A DNA stretch of 16,969 nt from Lentisphaeria bacterium UBA7640 (lineage in GTDB: Bacteria; Verrucomicrobiota; Lentisphaeria; Victivallales; Victivallaceae): positions 3,490-20,458 of the forward strand of contig DLIO01000048.1 of NCBI GenBank assembly GCA_002483765.1, written 5' to 3'. The translations under genes were made by a program, and so were the position numbers. Below are positions 1 through 8,128 of the stretch, one piece after another (positions within the stretch are counted from its first letter, which is position 1; every line of letters begins with the position of its first letter). The notes beneath the pieces were generated by a model. That model made no database searches and had not been told where the DNA came from. It saw only the letters and a list, made by a program, of their open reading frames with translations.

Positions 1-159
1 TTTAACACAGAGACACTGAGCCACGGAGGAGGAAAAGCAGTTAGAATTAGGGGGAGCTCTCACTTTCCCCGACCTTTTACTTTCCTATCAACTGACAAGG
101 ATTCCATGTTAGTTGCTTTTTTGTCGTTTTTCTCCGTGCCGCCGTGGCTCCGTGTTAAA
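1..159. repeat. Non-coding element with terminal inverted repeats of the ACACGGAG type
   Basis: The left end (1-28) begins TTTAACACAGAGACAC and the right end, read on the minus strand from 159, begins TTTAACACGGAGCCAC. The two 28-base ends match at about 22 positions and share an exact CACGGAG heptamer at the inner edge. The interior (about 30-130) has no convincing coding frame. Similar ACACGGAG-rich repeats are scattered through many environmental bacterial genomes, as I recall, so a MITE-like or REP-like element is the best guess. The left end coincides with the window edge, so a longer element cannot be excluded, and no target-site duplication can be judged. Confidence 0.5.
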
Positions 160-212
160 TTCCCTTCCCCCATTCCCATGTTGGTCAGTGTTAGTCCTCC
201 TGTAACCAAGCG

Positions 213-277
213 AAACTGTAGAATGCGAGCGATGGATTTGTCGTATCCTGAATTCTGATGCATTCGTTCTACAGTTT
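213..277. repeat. Inverted repeat downstream of the SGNH-like gene
   Basis: AAACTGTAGAA at 213-223 is exactly complementary to TTCTACAGTTT at 267-277, an 11-bp stem enclosing 43 bases. It lies just beyond the stop codon (288) of the minus-strand SGNH-like gene. No T-run follows on either strand, so it is not a typical intrinsic terminator. It could be the edge of another small repeat. Confidence 0.35.
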
Positions 278-287
278 GAGTCCGCTG

Positions 288-1145
288 CTAAATTCCTTTC
301 CAATCGCAGAGGCGTGCCAACATCCACCAGAAAGCCTGTCCTTTGAGAGCGGCGTTAAGAGGCTTGCTGTGCGCTGCTTTTGCGGGTAGCGCAAATTTAT
401 GTTCCGGATTGTTATTCAGCCACTCAACTGCCCAGTTTTTAGTGATCCGGCCATCTTTGTAATCACAAGTATCTCTGGCGTTGAGTTCCATGTAATTTAC
501 TTTGCCGTCAGGATCGTAGCTTTCGATATCAGCGAAGTCGAACAAAACTTTATTGTTGGCTTTGCAGAATGCGCGGATTTGATCGTTACGTTGATTGAGA
601 TTGCCGTTTTTTCCTGAACCGTCGAGGTGTCCGGTCATATAAACGAAAGTCACCAGCGGGAACTCTTTTTCTAAACCGTTCATCAAATCAAGATAGGTTT
701 GAATATTTTGTTCAGACGCTTTGCTGACTTGTCCGCACCATGACCAGATAATTAGATTGCAATCCCATTTGGAATCTTTTAGCAAATCCCTCGTTCGTTC
801 AGCCCAAGTTGTGCGGTCGGGATTGCCGAGATCGCCTTTCGGGGTTTTGTCGAGAAAAAATAGGCCGTCTTTGCTTCGGCCAAAAGTAAATAGTGATGGC
901 TTGTCGTCGCGAAGCGCTTGCATTCCCGACACTATCTGGCTACCGTGTGAAGTATGTCCGTAAGCAACCTTAAAGGTCTTTTTTGCCTTTTCGATATACT
1001 CGGCAGGAACTTTGTCGATCGCGGTACAGTTGTGGTCAATAATCAATGCTGTTTTGGTTTTCGCGGCGGCAAATGACGGCGCGATAGTCAACGCTGCTAG
1101 TAACGCACTGGCAACTACACTTTTGGTAACGATTTTTTCGATCAT
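288..1145 (-). CDS. Secreted SGNH-hydrolase-like protein
   Basis: This encodes a 285-residue exported protein. I place the start at 1145 because GGAGG lies five bases before that ATG. An earlier in-frame ATG at 1157 contains this ribosome site and has none of its own. Residues 1-26 form a signal peptide: a Lys-containing start, a hydrophobic run and a cleavage site near SFA|AA. Blocks resembling SGNH/GDSL folds are GHTSHGSQ (63-70), a WSWCGQ strand (about 134-139), TGHLDGSG (171-178) and DFADIESYDPDG (203-214). The C-terminus, KGQAFWWMLARLCDW, is a tail I associate with uncharacterised planctomycete/lentisphaerote SGNH-like proteins. Enzymatic activity is inferred only; the catalytic Ser-Asp-His set cannot be assigned with certainty. 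Substrate is unknown. It is the last gene of the minus-strand run, 42 bases after the phosphoesterase. Confidence 0.65.
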   Translation of the reverse strand: MIEKIVTKSVVASALLAALTIAPSFAAAKTKTALIIDHNCTAIDKVPAEYIEKAKKTFKVAYGHTSHGSQIVSGMQALRDDKPSLFTFGRSKDGLFFLDKTPKGDLGNPDRTTWAERTRDLLKDSKWDCNLIIWSWCGQVSKASEQNIQTYLDLMNGLEKEFPLVTFVYMTGHLDGSGKNGNLNQRNDQIRAFCKANNKVLFDFADIESYDPDGKVNYMELNARDTCDYKDGRITKNWAVEWLNNNPEHKFALPAKAAHSKPLNAALKGQAFWWMLARLCDWKGI

Positions 1146-1187
1146 GGGAACCTCCATTGGTTTTGTTTTTTTACAATTTTGGGAAAG

Positions 1188-1934
1188 TCAATTTCTACTA
1201 CGGAAAATTCTTTCAGGATTCACATTGGGCATTCCTGGACGTCTGAATTTTGCTAATACTGCGTCAACATCATATTCTGTGCGAATTGAATCAATGGTAT
1301 TGTTTTCAGTATTGTAAATCGCAGCCGCGGCTCGCCAATCCATGTCGCGCGGTTGCCCTACCGAGCCGACGCTGATTAAAAATTTTGCGGCAATTTTTTG
1401 TGGTATTTTTTTTCGCTTTAACACCTGCATCTTGATGTTTCCATCTGCTGCTGAAAACAGCAACGGAATGTGCAGATGTCCGCAAAAAGCCACTCGTGAT
1501 TCCTGCAGGTAGAAATGCATTTGTGCGGTGCTCTGATCAAGAATGTAGGGCCAATATTCACCAGTAACGCACTCCATAGAGGCATGTACCATCTGTATTC
1601 CAGCGTACTTCATTTGCAGCGGTAGTTTATCAAGCCAGTCGCGACGTTTTTGATCTATTTTTTTTTGTGACCACAGAATCATGATTTCAGCAGTCTTTTG
1701 CATGTTCCATTCCAACTTTCGTGTAATGTCTATGGCAAATACGTCGTGATTGCCTTTAATTGATTTTATTTTATGGTCAATTAAAAAATCAATACATGCT
1801 ACTGGATCGGGACCATATCCAACAATATCACCGAGGCAGACAATGCGATCAACTTTAGCTTCCTCAAGTTTGCTGTAAATCGCTTGCAATGCTTCGAGAT
1901 TACTGTGAATGTCGCTGATGATTCCAATGCGCAT
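1188..1934 (-). CDS. Calcineurin-like metallophosphoesterase, YfcE/MJ0936-like
   Basis: This is a 248-residue cytoplasmic phosphoesterase with all the dimetal-site motifs in order: SDIHSN (Asp8, His10), GDIVGYGP (Asp36), GNHD (Asn62, His63), VHA (His117) and CGHLH (His153, His155). The family hydrolyses phosphodiesters or phosphomonoesters; the physiological substrate of this branch is usually unknown. The start at 1934 is supported by GAGGAG five bases upstream. It follows thiE by 32 bases and is probably co-transcribed with it, though no shared pathway is evident. Confidence 0.88.
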   Translation of the reverse strand: MRIGIISDIHSNLEALQAIYSKLEEAKVDRIVCLGDIVGYGPDPVACIDFLIDHKIKSIKGNHDVFAIDITRKLEWNMQKTAEIMILWSQKKIDQKRRDWLDKLPLQMKYAGIQMVHASMECVTGEYWPYILDQSTAQMHFYLQESRVAFCGHLHIPLLFSAADGNIKMQVLKRKKIPQKIAAKFLISVGSVGQPRDMDWRAAAAIYNTENNTIDSIRTEYDVDAVLAKFRRPGMPNVNPERIFRSRN

Positions 1935-1966
1935 AACAACTCCTCAGTTGTGCACGGTGCTGGATT

Positions 1967-2629
1967 TTATTTCCGAAACAATGACCGTAGTTCCATCGTT
2001 TTTTTCATCACATCGTCCGCTTTGGTAATTTCAGTTACCATCGCGATCTGGCGCGCGCCCGCCGCGAGCAACTCGGGAATATGTTGCGCTTTGATTCCGC
2101 CCATGACGCTGAATGGAATTGACAACCCAGGTGCAATACTTTTAAGCATTTTAATGCCAACCGCGCCACAGCTGACGTGTTTTGTACTGGTTGGGTAAAT
2201 TGGTCCAATATTGATATAACCAGCGCCATCGCGAACAGCGTCGGACGCTTCATGTGGATCGTGGGTGGAGACGCCGAATAACAGTTGCGGCGCGATCTGT
2301 TTTGCCGCTACCAACGGCAAATCCTCTTGTCCAAGATGAACGCCATCGGCGTTCAGTGCCAGCGCCACGTCGGTATGATCGTTGATAATCAGCAGAACAC
2401 CGTGTTCGGCGGTAATTTTGCGATATTCAATACCGAGTTCATATATTTTGTTTTTGCACAAGTTTTTTTCGCGAAGTTGAACTACTTTGACGCCGGCTGA
2501 AACGACCCCGCGCAACACCTCAAGCGGATGGCGCCCATTGCAGAATTCGGATGAAATAACCGGATAAATATCGGCTTGAGCGAATGCTTTAATGCGTTCG
2601 TCCAGATCAGTAAAAGGTGATTTTAACAT
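1967..2629 (-). CDS. thiE: Thiamine-phosphate synthase
   Basis: ThiE joins hydroxymethylpyrimidine diphosphate to thiazole phosphate to give thiamine phosphate. The 220-residue TIM barrel shows QLREKNL (51-57), INDHTDVALALNADGVHLGQ (82-101), GVSTH (119-123), the phosphate-binding segment NIGPIYPTSTK (140-150) and VMGGI (175-179). I choose the ATG at 2629 because AGGA lies seven bases upstream; a longer reading to 2659 would need a TTG start. The start overlaps the stop of the upstream zinc-ribbon gene by seven bases, implying translational coupling. No other thiamine genes and no TPP riboswitch are seen here. Confidence 0.93.
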   Translation of the reverse strand: MLKSPFTDLDERIKAFAQADIYPVISSEFCNGRHPLEVLRGVVSAGVKVVQLREKNLCKNKIYELGIEYRKITAEHGVLLIINDHTDVALALNADGVHLGQEDLPLVAAKQIAPQLLFGVSTHDPHEASDAVRDGAGYINIGPIYPTSTKHVSCGAVGIKMLKSIAPGLSIPFSVMGGIKAQHIPELLAAGARQIAMVTEITKADDVMKKTMELRSLFRK

Positions 2630-2994
2630 GGTAAGGTCCTTGGGGTAAATTGCGGGCAATCATCCATCGGCATGGTGGTTCGTCCATGAAAGCCGCAACG
2701 GGTTATAAATGGGTGGTCTATAAAGTGCGCACAATCTTTACAGAAATTTTTTTCATCAGGCGCAACATCCAACGTGATTCTTTTTTCTGCTTTGAAGTCC
2801 AATAGTTTTTCTAGTGATTTTAACGAGGTTTTGCTTTTTGTTTCATCAGATTCTGTCGGTTCGCCAACTTTAGCATTGCATAATGTGCAAACTAAAATGA
2901 CGCCACGTTTAACCCAACCGTCCATCTCATTTTTTTCTTTGATTACAGTTTGTTCTTGACAGACTGGGCAGATTACTTTATCACCAGTTTTCAT
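2623..2994 (-). CDS. Small cysteine-rich protein with two putative zinc-binding sites
   Basis: This 123-residue protein has no name I can give. The N-terminal half has CPVC (Cys9, Cys12) and CTLC (Cys36, Cys39), a classic zinc-ribbon four-cysteine arrangement. After a lysine-rich linker, the C-terminal half has CKDCAHF (Cys85, Cys88, His90), His94, Cys100, His103 and Cys113, a second possible metal site. A good ribosome site (AGAGGAG) precedes the ATG at 2994. The stop overlaps the thiE start, so the two proteins are probably made together. A role as a nucleic-acid- or metal-binding accessory is inference. It is the first gene of the run downstream of a GC-rich palindrome. Confidence 0.75.
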   Translation of the reverse strand: MKTGDKVICPVCQEQTVIKEKNEMDGWVKRGVILVCTLCNAKVGEPTESDETKSKTSLKSLEKLLDFKAEKRITLDVAPDEKNFCKDCAHFIDHPFITRCGFHGRTTMPMDDCPQFTPRTLPC

Positions 2995-3014
2995 ATTATG
3001 TAACTCCTCTTTAT

Positions 3015-3045
3015 AATTCGCGCGCGCATCATGCGCGCGCGAATT
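3015..3045. repeat. GC-rich perfect palindrome, copy 1
   Basis: The 15-base arm AATTCGCGCGCGCAT is followed by one base and then its exact reverse complement. It lies between the stop of the PEGA gene (3064) and the start of the zinc-ribbon gene (2994), both on the minus strand. It could end the Tad transcript or protect its 3' end, but no T-run follows. Two related palindromes sit at 12564 and 15756. Confidence 0.85.
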
Positions 3046-3063
3046 TGAATCTCATAGTTATCA

Positions 3064-4422
3064 CTATTTAGTGTCATTTTTTGGTGTTTCATTTTCGATC
3101 GGCTCAAACAGGCGTAGATATTCAACATCTTTCCTGTTGTATTCGACGCGCACGCCAGGTTCAGGACTGAAAAATACTTTGTCTTTATCTTGCGAATACA
3201 ATAAACCGATGGCTGGCTTCGAACCTTGTAGTTTTAGTTCGGCATTAGCAACCCACATATTGACCGGTTTTATACGCATTATTTCTCCTTTGACTAATTC
3301 AACTTCATACATTATCTGTGGAGGCTGCGCGCGACGGTGGGCGAACATCAAAGTGTATTTGCCGGCATTTAAACCGCGCAATGAAATTAACTTTGAAAGC
3401 AGGCCGGTTTCGTCTTTTTCACTGACACCAATTTTTTTGCCGTTGAGGTAGATTTCGACTCCCGGAGGATTGACCACCAGATCAAGGCCGCTGGTATTTT
3501 GCGATAATTCAAAATGGGCGACGACATTCTGGCCTGGGACTATTTCCACTTTGCGATTTTGAACGTCATAATTGGGCAGTGAAACAGCGACGTCGTAACT
3601 GCCGGGTTGCATTTTCTCTAATTTTTGCGGGGTTGAACCGTGTGGTTTGCCATTGAGTGACACTTGCGCTTTCGTTGGGATGGACGTTATCTCAATTGAA
3701 CCAAGTAAAATTGGCAATACCAAGTTTTCATTTTTCTCAGAGTTTTTCGCCACAATAACTGTTTTTGTGATATCGGCGTAATTTGGAGAAGATAGTTTTA
3801 ATTCGTAACGTCCTTCTTCCAAATCTGCGCGGTACGGAGTATTGCCGACTAATTTGCCATTTAAATAGACGGAAGCACGGCTGGGTTTTGAGTTTATGAT
3901 TAAACGTCCAATGTTACTGGTCAATGAAACCACTACCTCACGTGGACGTTCATCATTAATTTTCCAAGTGACATTGCGTGCTTCAAAACCGGCTTTTTCA
4001 ATAGTTGCTTCATAGGTTCCAAGTTCAAGGTTTTGAATAACCAGTGGCGTCACTCCTTTTGACTGTTTATCGAGAATGACTTTTGCTCCGGTTGGCGTAC
4101 TTTTGATCAATACGCTGGCGGTCAACGGAATTAGTGTGACCTGTTTTTCCGTTGAGGTTCCTCTCTTTAAGTCTAGATTGAGCCATTGCGTATGGTGGTT
4201 TTCCAGTTCTATGCGCAATAGGTAATGGCCAGGTTTAGGATTAAACTGGTAAGGTGTTTTCCCGATTTCAGCATCACCTCGATAAATTGTTGCGCCAGTT
4301 GGTTCAGAACTGATTTTCAACAATGTTTTTGGCGGTTCAACTTTTTTGCCAAAAAAACCAGACATCGTCACAGCGATGCTGATTCCGGCTAATATAGTGA
4401 CGAGTTTTCCTAATTTATTCAT
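3064..4422 (-). CDS. Multi-PEGA-domain envelope protein
   Basis: This 452-residue protein has an N-terminal hydrophobic segment (about 5-24, without a lipobox cysteine, so a signal peptide or membrane anchor). About five PEGA-type repeats follow, near 33-98, 103-167, 172-236, 241-305 and 312-385. Each has the pattern strand, PxGAxVYLNGKxxGxTP, then G-x-Y-x-L, for example PTGAKVILD (110-118) and SRASVYLNGK (181-190). PEGA domains are surface or periplasmic beta domains thought to bind cell-surface partners. Its ATG overlaps the stop of the FHA-TM gene by one base (TAATG), and GGAG lies nearby. It ends the Tad operon and is probably an envelope component of that machine; its exact role is unknown. 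Confidence 0.85.
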   Translation of the reverse strand: MNKLGKLVTILAGISIAVTMSGFFGKKVEPPKTLLKISSEPTGATIYRGDAEIGKTPYQFNPKPGHYLLRIELENHHTQWLNLDLKRGTSTEKQVTLIPLTASVLIKSTPTGAKVILDKQSKGVTPLVIQNLELGTYEATIEKAGFEARNVTWKINDERPREVVVSLTSNIGRLIINSKPSRASVYLNGKLVGNTPYRADLEEGRYELKLSSPNYADITKTVIVAKNSEKNENLVLPILLGSIEITSIPTKAQVSLNGKPHGSTPQKLEKMQPGSYDVAVSLPNYDVQNRKVEIVPGQNVVAHFELSQNTSGLDLVVNPPGVEIYLNGKKIGVSEKDETGLLSKLISLRGLNAGKYTLMFAHRRAQPPQIMYEVELVKGEIMRIKPVNMWVANAELKLQGSKPAIGLLYSQDKDKVFFSPEPGVRVEYNRKDVEYLRLFEPIENETPKNDTK

Positions 4423-5918
4423 TATCTTCTCCTTCTGCGGATTTCCCGGTCATATTGAAGTCGTTTTTTAATGCATGCATTATACGCTTTTGACCCCTCC
4501 GGAACCAGTCTCATGTACGATTCCAGAACCTCTTTTGCTGCAACAAAATCGCTCAGATTAGCCAACCTAACCAGCTCGAAGTTTAAATCTTCTAGTAGTT
4601 TTTTACGCAAAGTTTCTGCTTCATTTTCACGTTTGCGCGCTAAATCCCATATTTTAGGTTTGGGTTGGAACTGATCGAGGTATTCGACAGCCAAACGGAA
4701 ACGCATAATTGCTTTTAGAATGTTTTCAGGATTGGCTTCGCGATTATGATATAATTCTTCTGCTTTATTATAGTATTCAGTAGCTTGTTGAATAATTTCG
4801 TCCGGGGACATGGAGATAGTTTGCAAGCCATATTGTGCTGCGAAATCTTTGATCAATAACTCAAAAGTCTCAAATGAATTGGGCGCATAAGAAATATTTT
4901 TTATTGTAACTTTATTGATCTTGCGATTACCAGCAATCATTAAAGTTCGTTCTGAACTGGTCTCGCCACTTGAGCTGTCGCTATAAAGGGGATCCAGCGT
5001 GAAAAAACCAGTTTTATCAATCTCTTTGCGTATATCATCAAGATAATGTTTCGGCATTTCATCTATTTCTTTCGTGAAATGGCGTTGGGATTTGATGTCG
5101 TCAATACTAAAATATGCCTTTTCGTCATCAAGATTCAGTACAAAACGAAAGATATTATCGCGGTCAATCAATTCTTTGGTGTATTGCAGAACGAAAGGAG
5201 CAGGTTTTTTCGTTGTCGCGGCAACGTTGGTATTCCTGATTCTTTCATTGTCCTCGGTAACTTTGTAGAAAATAACGGCAAAAATAATTACCGCCGCTCC
5301 TAGCATGGTATAAAATAATAGGTTAGAAATACGACGTTTCTTGCTATCGGCCGGGGTTTTTGTATCGGCTTGCGCTTTTGCCGCTTTTTTTTGGAAAAAA
5401 TTAATATTTTTATTTTCGAAAATTGACAAATCTGTTTTTTCTGGCACCGGAGCTGGAGGCGGCGGTGCAAGGTTTTCGGTTTTCGATAAACTTGGGGGTT
5501 TTATAGAGATCATCGGTTTACTTGGTGGTTCCGATTGGGGAGGAGCAGAGTGAAAAATTATTTCTGTCACTTCGTCACCTGCTTGCTCTTTTTGTGAAAT
5601 AATCGAAGCGACATCCTTAGCCAAATCTCTTTTCTTGCCAAAACGAATATTTTGATCTCCGAGTGAGATAACGTCAGTCTCTTTGAGCTGATATGGAGCA
5701 TTAATCAGGTCGCCATTAACCTTAGTGCCGTTGGTACTTTCCAAATCGGAAATCATCCATAAGCCATCAGCAGTAGTTTGCAACAATGCGTGATAACGCG
5801 ATACTCCTCCAGTGTCTAGGACTACATCATTATCCAATTCACGCCCAACCTTGAGTGAATTCTTTTTTAAATCAAGACTCTCTCCAGCCTTGCTTCCATT
5901 CAAAAAATATATTTTCAT
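4422..5918 (-). CDS. FHA-domain, single-pass membrane protein with helical C-terminus
   Basis: The 498-residue protein starts with an FHA phosphothreonine-binding domain (about 1-95) retaining the key residues Arg26, Ser40, His43 and Asn63 in STNG. A proline-rich, charged linker (about 115-195) leads to one transmembrane helix (about 199-219). A large domain beyond it would sit outside the cytoplasm. Its end (about 365-498) is rich in helices, with a TPR-like look and an arginine-rich tail. The topology places the phosphopeptide reader inside and a scaffold outside. It overlaps the DUF192 gene by four bases (ATGA) and the PEGA gene by one, so it is made with the Tad genes. A linking or regulatory role in the machine is inference. 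Confidence 0.82.
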   Translation of the reverse strand: MKIYFLNGSKAGESLDLKKNSLKVGRELDNDVVLDTGGVSRYHALLQTTADGLWMISDLESTNGTKVNGDLINAPYQLKETDVISLGDQNIRFGKKRDLAKDVASIISQKEQAGDEVTEIIFHSAPPQSEPPSKPMISIKPPSLSKTENLAPPPPAPVPEKTDLSIFENKNINFFQKKAAKAQADTKTPADSKKRRISNLLFYTMLGAAVIIFAVIFYKVTEDNERIRNTNVAATTKKPAPFVLQYTKELIDRDNIFRFVLNLDDEKAYFSIDDIKSQRHFTKEIDEMPKHYLDDIRKEIDKTGFFTLDPLYSDSSSGETSSERTLMIAGNRKINKVTIKNISYAPNSFETFELLIKDFAAQYGLQTISMSPDEIIQQATEYYNKAEELYHNREANPENILKAIMRFRLAVEYLDQFQPKPKIWDLARKRENEAETLRKKLLEDLNFELVRLANLSDFVAAKEVLESYMRLVPEGSKAYNACIKKRLQYDREIRRRRR

Positions 5919-6346
5919 TCACCGCCTCTTTGTAGTGATATTGGTCTGATTGTTCCTAAGTTGCCACTTGTTTTTAACTTTTTTACAGTATCCGATGTTA
6001 ATTCGCTATTCAAGTCAATTTTGTCGCCGATTTCGGTTCCCGTTCGTTCCAAAGTCCCTGCCGGAAGTTCAATCACGGCTTTCGCTTGTCGGCACCGTAG
6101 CAATGGCGTCCATGGCGCGACTGCATGGTGCAATGCACAAATGCTGTTTTCTTTATCCACAAACACAACGTCAAGTGGTATGGACATGAAAAACGTATGA
6201 ACCATATTGCAACGGTTAAATACCATCGCATCAAAAGAATTTTCTTCAAATTGTCTTCCGATCATGCCACGCAAACGTTCACCCCACATTATCGCATAAT
6301 AAGGTTCCCGACTTAAACAATTCAATTTAGTTAAATTAACAATCAT
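5915..6346 (-). CDS. DUF192 family protein
   Basis: This 143-residue protein matches the DUF192 (COG1430) pattern: LRGMIGR (25-31), VHTFFMSIPLDVVFVD (49-64), then LPAGTLERTGTEIGDKI (94-110). Members are small beta-rich proteins, often exported; the biochemical function is not established. This copy shows no signal peptide. It starts two bases after the tadC stop without a clear ribosome site, and its end overlaps the next start as ATGA, so its translation is coupled. DUF192 genes do turn up beside Tad genes in other bacteria, as I recall, which suggests a shared but unknown role. Confidence 0.85.
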   Translation of the reverse strand: MIVNLTKLNCLSREPYYAIMWGERLRGMIGRQFEENSFDAMVFNRCNMVHTFFMSIPLDVVFVDKENSICALHHAVAPWTPLLRCRQAKAVIELPAGTLERTGTEIGDKIDLNSELTSDTVKKLKTSGNLGTIRPISLQRGGE

Positions 6347-6348
6347 CG

Positions 6349-7224
6349 TTAAAACATCGCTAATGCTTGAAGGATAATTGGCGCCATTAAAATCAAAAGT
6401 ACTGCTGGGAAAATAAATAATGCCATCGGAAATAACATTTTCACTGGCGCTTCAGCGGCCATTTTTTCGGCGCGGGTGAAACGTTTACTGCGCAAAAGTT
6501 CACTTTGAATTCTTAATAGATTGCCAATGCTAACGCCAAGTTCGTCTGCCTGAATAATCGCATTCATTACGGTTGTTAAATCGGACTGCCGGACGCGATT
6601 GACCAAATCACGAAGCGCGGTTATCCGTTTTTTCCCAAGTTGAATCTCTTTAAAAGTACGATTCAGTTCTTCCCCAAGCGCGTCGGTTTTGCGTCGCGCC
6701 AGCACATCTCGCAGCGAATTTAAAAAATCTTTACCCGCTTCGACTGAAAGTGACAACAGATCCAGTACATTCGGCAATGCCTTCATGATTTCGCGATGAC
6801 GTCGATTGACTGCGCTACGCAACCACGCGCCAGGATAAATATAGAGGCATAGCCAAACCGCGGCTCCTGCAATAATGTGTCCTGAAAATGCCAAGATTAA
6901 CATCAGCAATATGCCAACGAAAAATAATAAAATACGCACAGCAATAAAGTCTTCACCGTTGATTTGTTGACTAAATCCACCCATCATCAACAGATCATCC
7001 GCTTGTTTGCGCAAAGTCGTGAAAACTTCGTGCCGCGCCAGTGGGCGCACATTTGGCGTTAGCGGTAGGAATATTTTAATCAGCACTGGTATATTTTGAG
7101 TCGTTTCTTCTTCCATTTTTTTATCTAATTCCATTTTCTGCAGAATAGAAAAGACTAACAGAAGAAATGCACAGACGGCGATTCCTGTGCATGTTGCGGC
7201 TAATATAGTTAAAAAATCATTCAT
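6349..7224 (-). CDS. tadC: Tad/Flp pilus inner-membrane platform protein TadC
   Basis: This 291-residue membrane protein has a T2SS-F (GspF-type) domain. Hydrophobic segments lie near 5-28, 95-130 (probably two helices) and 262-288. The cytoplasmic helical block runs about 140-260, with NVLDLLSLSVEAG (152-164) and DELGVSIGNLL (227-237) typical of TadC. With TadB it forms the platform on which the CpaF ATPase acts. It lies ten bases after tadB, with a GAGGTG ribosome site. Confidence 0.9.
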   Translation of the reverse strand: MNDFLTILAATCTGIAVCAFLLLVFSILQKMELDKKMEEETTQNIPVLIKIFLPLTPNVRPLARHEVFTTLRKQADDLLMMGGFSQQINGEDFIAVRILLFFVGILLMLILAFSGHIIAGAAVWLCLYIYPGAWLRSAVNRRHREIMKALPNVLDLLSLSVEAGKDFLNSLRDVLARRKTDALGEELNRTFKEIQLGKKRITALRDLVNRVRQSDLTTVMNAIIQADELGVSIGNLLRIQSELLRSKRFTRAEKMAAEAPVKMLFPMALFIFPAVLLILMAPIILQALAMF

Positions 7225-7234
7225 GAATTCACCT

Positions 7235-8128
7235 CTAAATATCGATGTTGATGATTTTGCGAATTACCATAATTCCAATTCCGATTAACACGGCGGCAGT
7301 CATCATAACAAAAATTCCAATCCAACTACCAAAAAACAGGTCCATCGTGGTTGGTGCCACTTTGGACATAGCGAACACCAAAATCAGTGGCATAATTGCA
7401 ATTATTCCGGTTTGAAGTCGTCCTTGAGCAGTCATTGCGTTTAATTTATTGGTTATCCGGGCGCGTTCGCGAATAACTGAAGCTAATCGTTCGAAAATCA
7501 TCGTTAATTCGCCACCAGTCTGACGTGCGGTGATAATCGCGGTAGTCACCAGTTCAAAATCATCGCTGCCAAGACGGGCGCACATATTGTCGAGAGCTTT
7601 TTCCAGTGGCACCCCGAGTCGGATCTCCTGCATCAACAATCTGAATTCAAATGAGATCGGTGGTTTGTTCTCATTGGCAATTGCCTCCATTGCCTGATTA
7701 ATACTAAAACCCGCTTTTAGTGAACTGCTCATCGCATTCAGTGCATCTTCGAGTTGTTCGTTGAATTTTTTCAAACGTTGGCGCTTGAGGTGGCGTAGAT
7801 AAAGGCGTGGTACTGGAAACGCCGCTATCGCCATGATTAAACCGAGAATAACACCTTTGCTCCAAGTGAAATTATCGCTCATGGAGGCAAATACTAAAAT
7901 TGCAATAAAACCAGATAATCCACTTAACGCCAGCGTCATGTCGAAAATTTTATTCGATGGCAAATTAAGCAGAACATCATCTAATTCAACCTCAGCTTCT
8001 TTGAGAAAACGTTCGTGATAGCGTGCCGAAGTGTAAGCAACAAAATCGATAATCACCAGCGCTGCGGAGGCGGCGCAAAGTCCCGCGAAAATACTCGGCA
8101 AATAAGCACTGTTAAAAAACATATCCAT
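7235..8128 (-). CDS. tadB: Tad/Flp pilus inner-membrane platform protein TadB
   Basis: This 297-residue T2SS-F protein has predicted membrane helices near 11-31, 62-82, 92-107, 239-255 and 268-289. The cytoplasmic F domain (about 120-230) has LEDALNAMSSSLKAGFSINQA (from 126) and ARQTGGELTMIFERLA (201-216), both characteristic of TadB. It partners TadC. The ATG overlaps the cpaF stop by one base (TAATG) and the AGGAGG ribosome site lies inside the end of cpaF, so the two are translationally coupled. Confidence 0.92.
   Translation of the reverse strand: MDMFFNSAYLPSIFAGLCAASAALVIIDFVAYTSARYHERFLKEAEVELDDVLLNLPSNKIFDMTLALSGLSGFIAILVFASMSDNFTWSKGVILGLIMAIAAFPVPRLYLRHLKRQRLKKFNEQLEDALNAMSSSLKAGFSINQAMEAIANENKPPISFEFRLLMQEIRLGVPLEKALDNMCARLGSDDFELVTTAIITARQTGGELTMIFERLASVIRERARITNKLNAMTAQGRLQTGIIAIMPLILVFAMSKVAPTTMDLFFGSWIGIFVMMTAAVLIGIGIMVIRKIINIDI

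Noticed and set aside
60..327. Two small minus-strand frames in the left non-coding region
   Set aside because: They run through the terminal-repeat element and into the end of the SGNH-like gene, with repetitive-derived sequence and no ribosome site.
2995..3063. TPP riboswitch upstream of the thiE-containing run
   Set aside because: The gap is only 69 bases, mostly taken by the palindrome, and lacks the conserved CTGAGA-type core.
3071..3451. A 126-codon plus-strand frame opposite the PEGA gene
   Set aside because: It overlaps a clear multi-PEGA protein on the other strand and lacks a ribosome site or family features.
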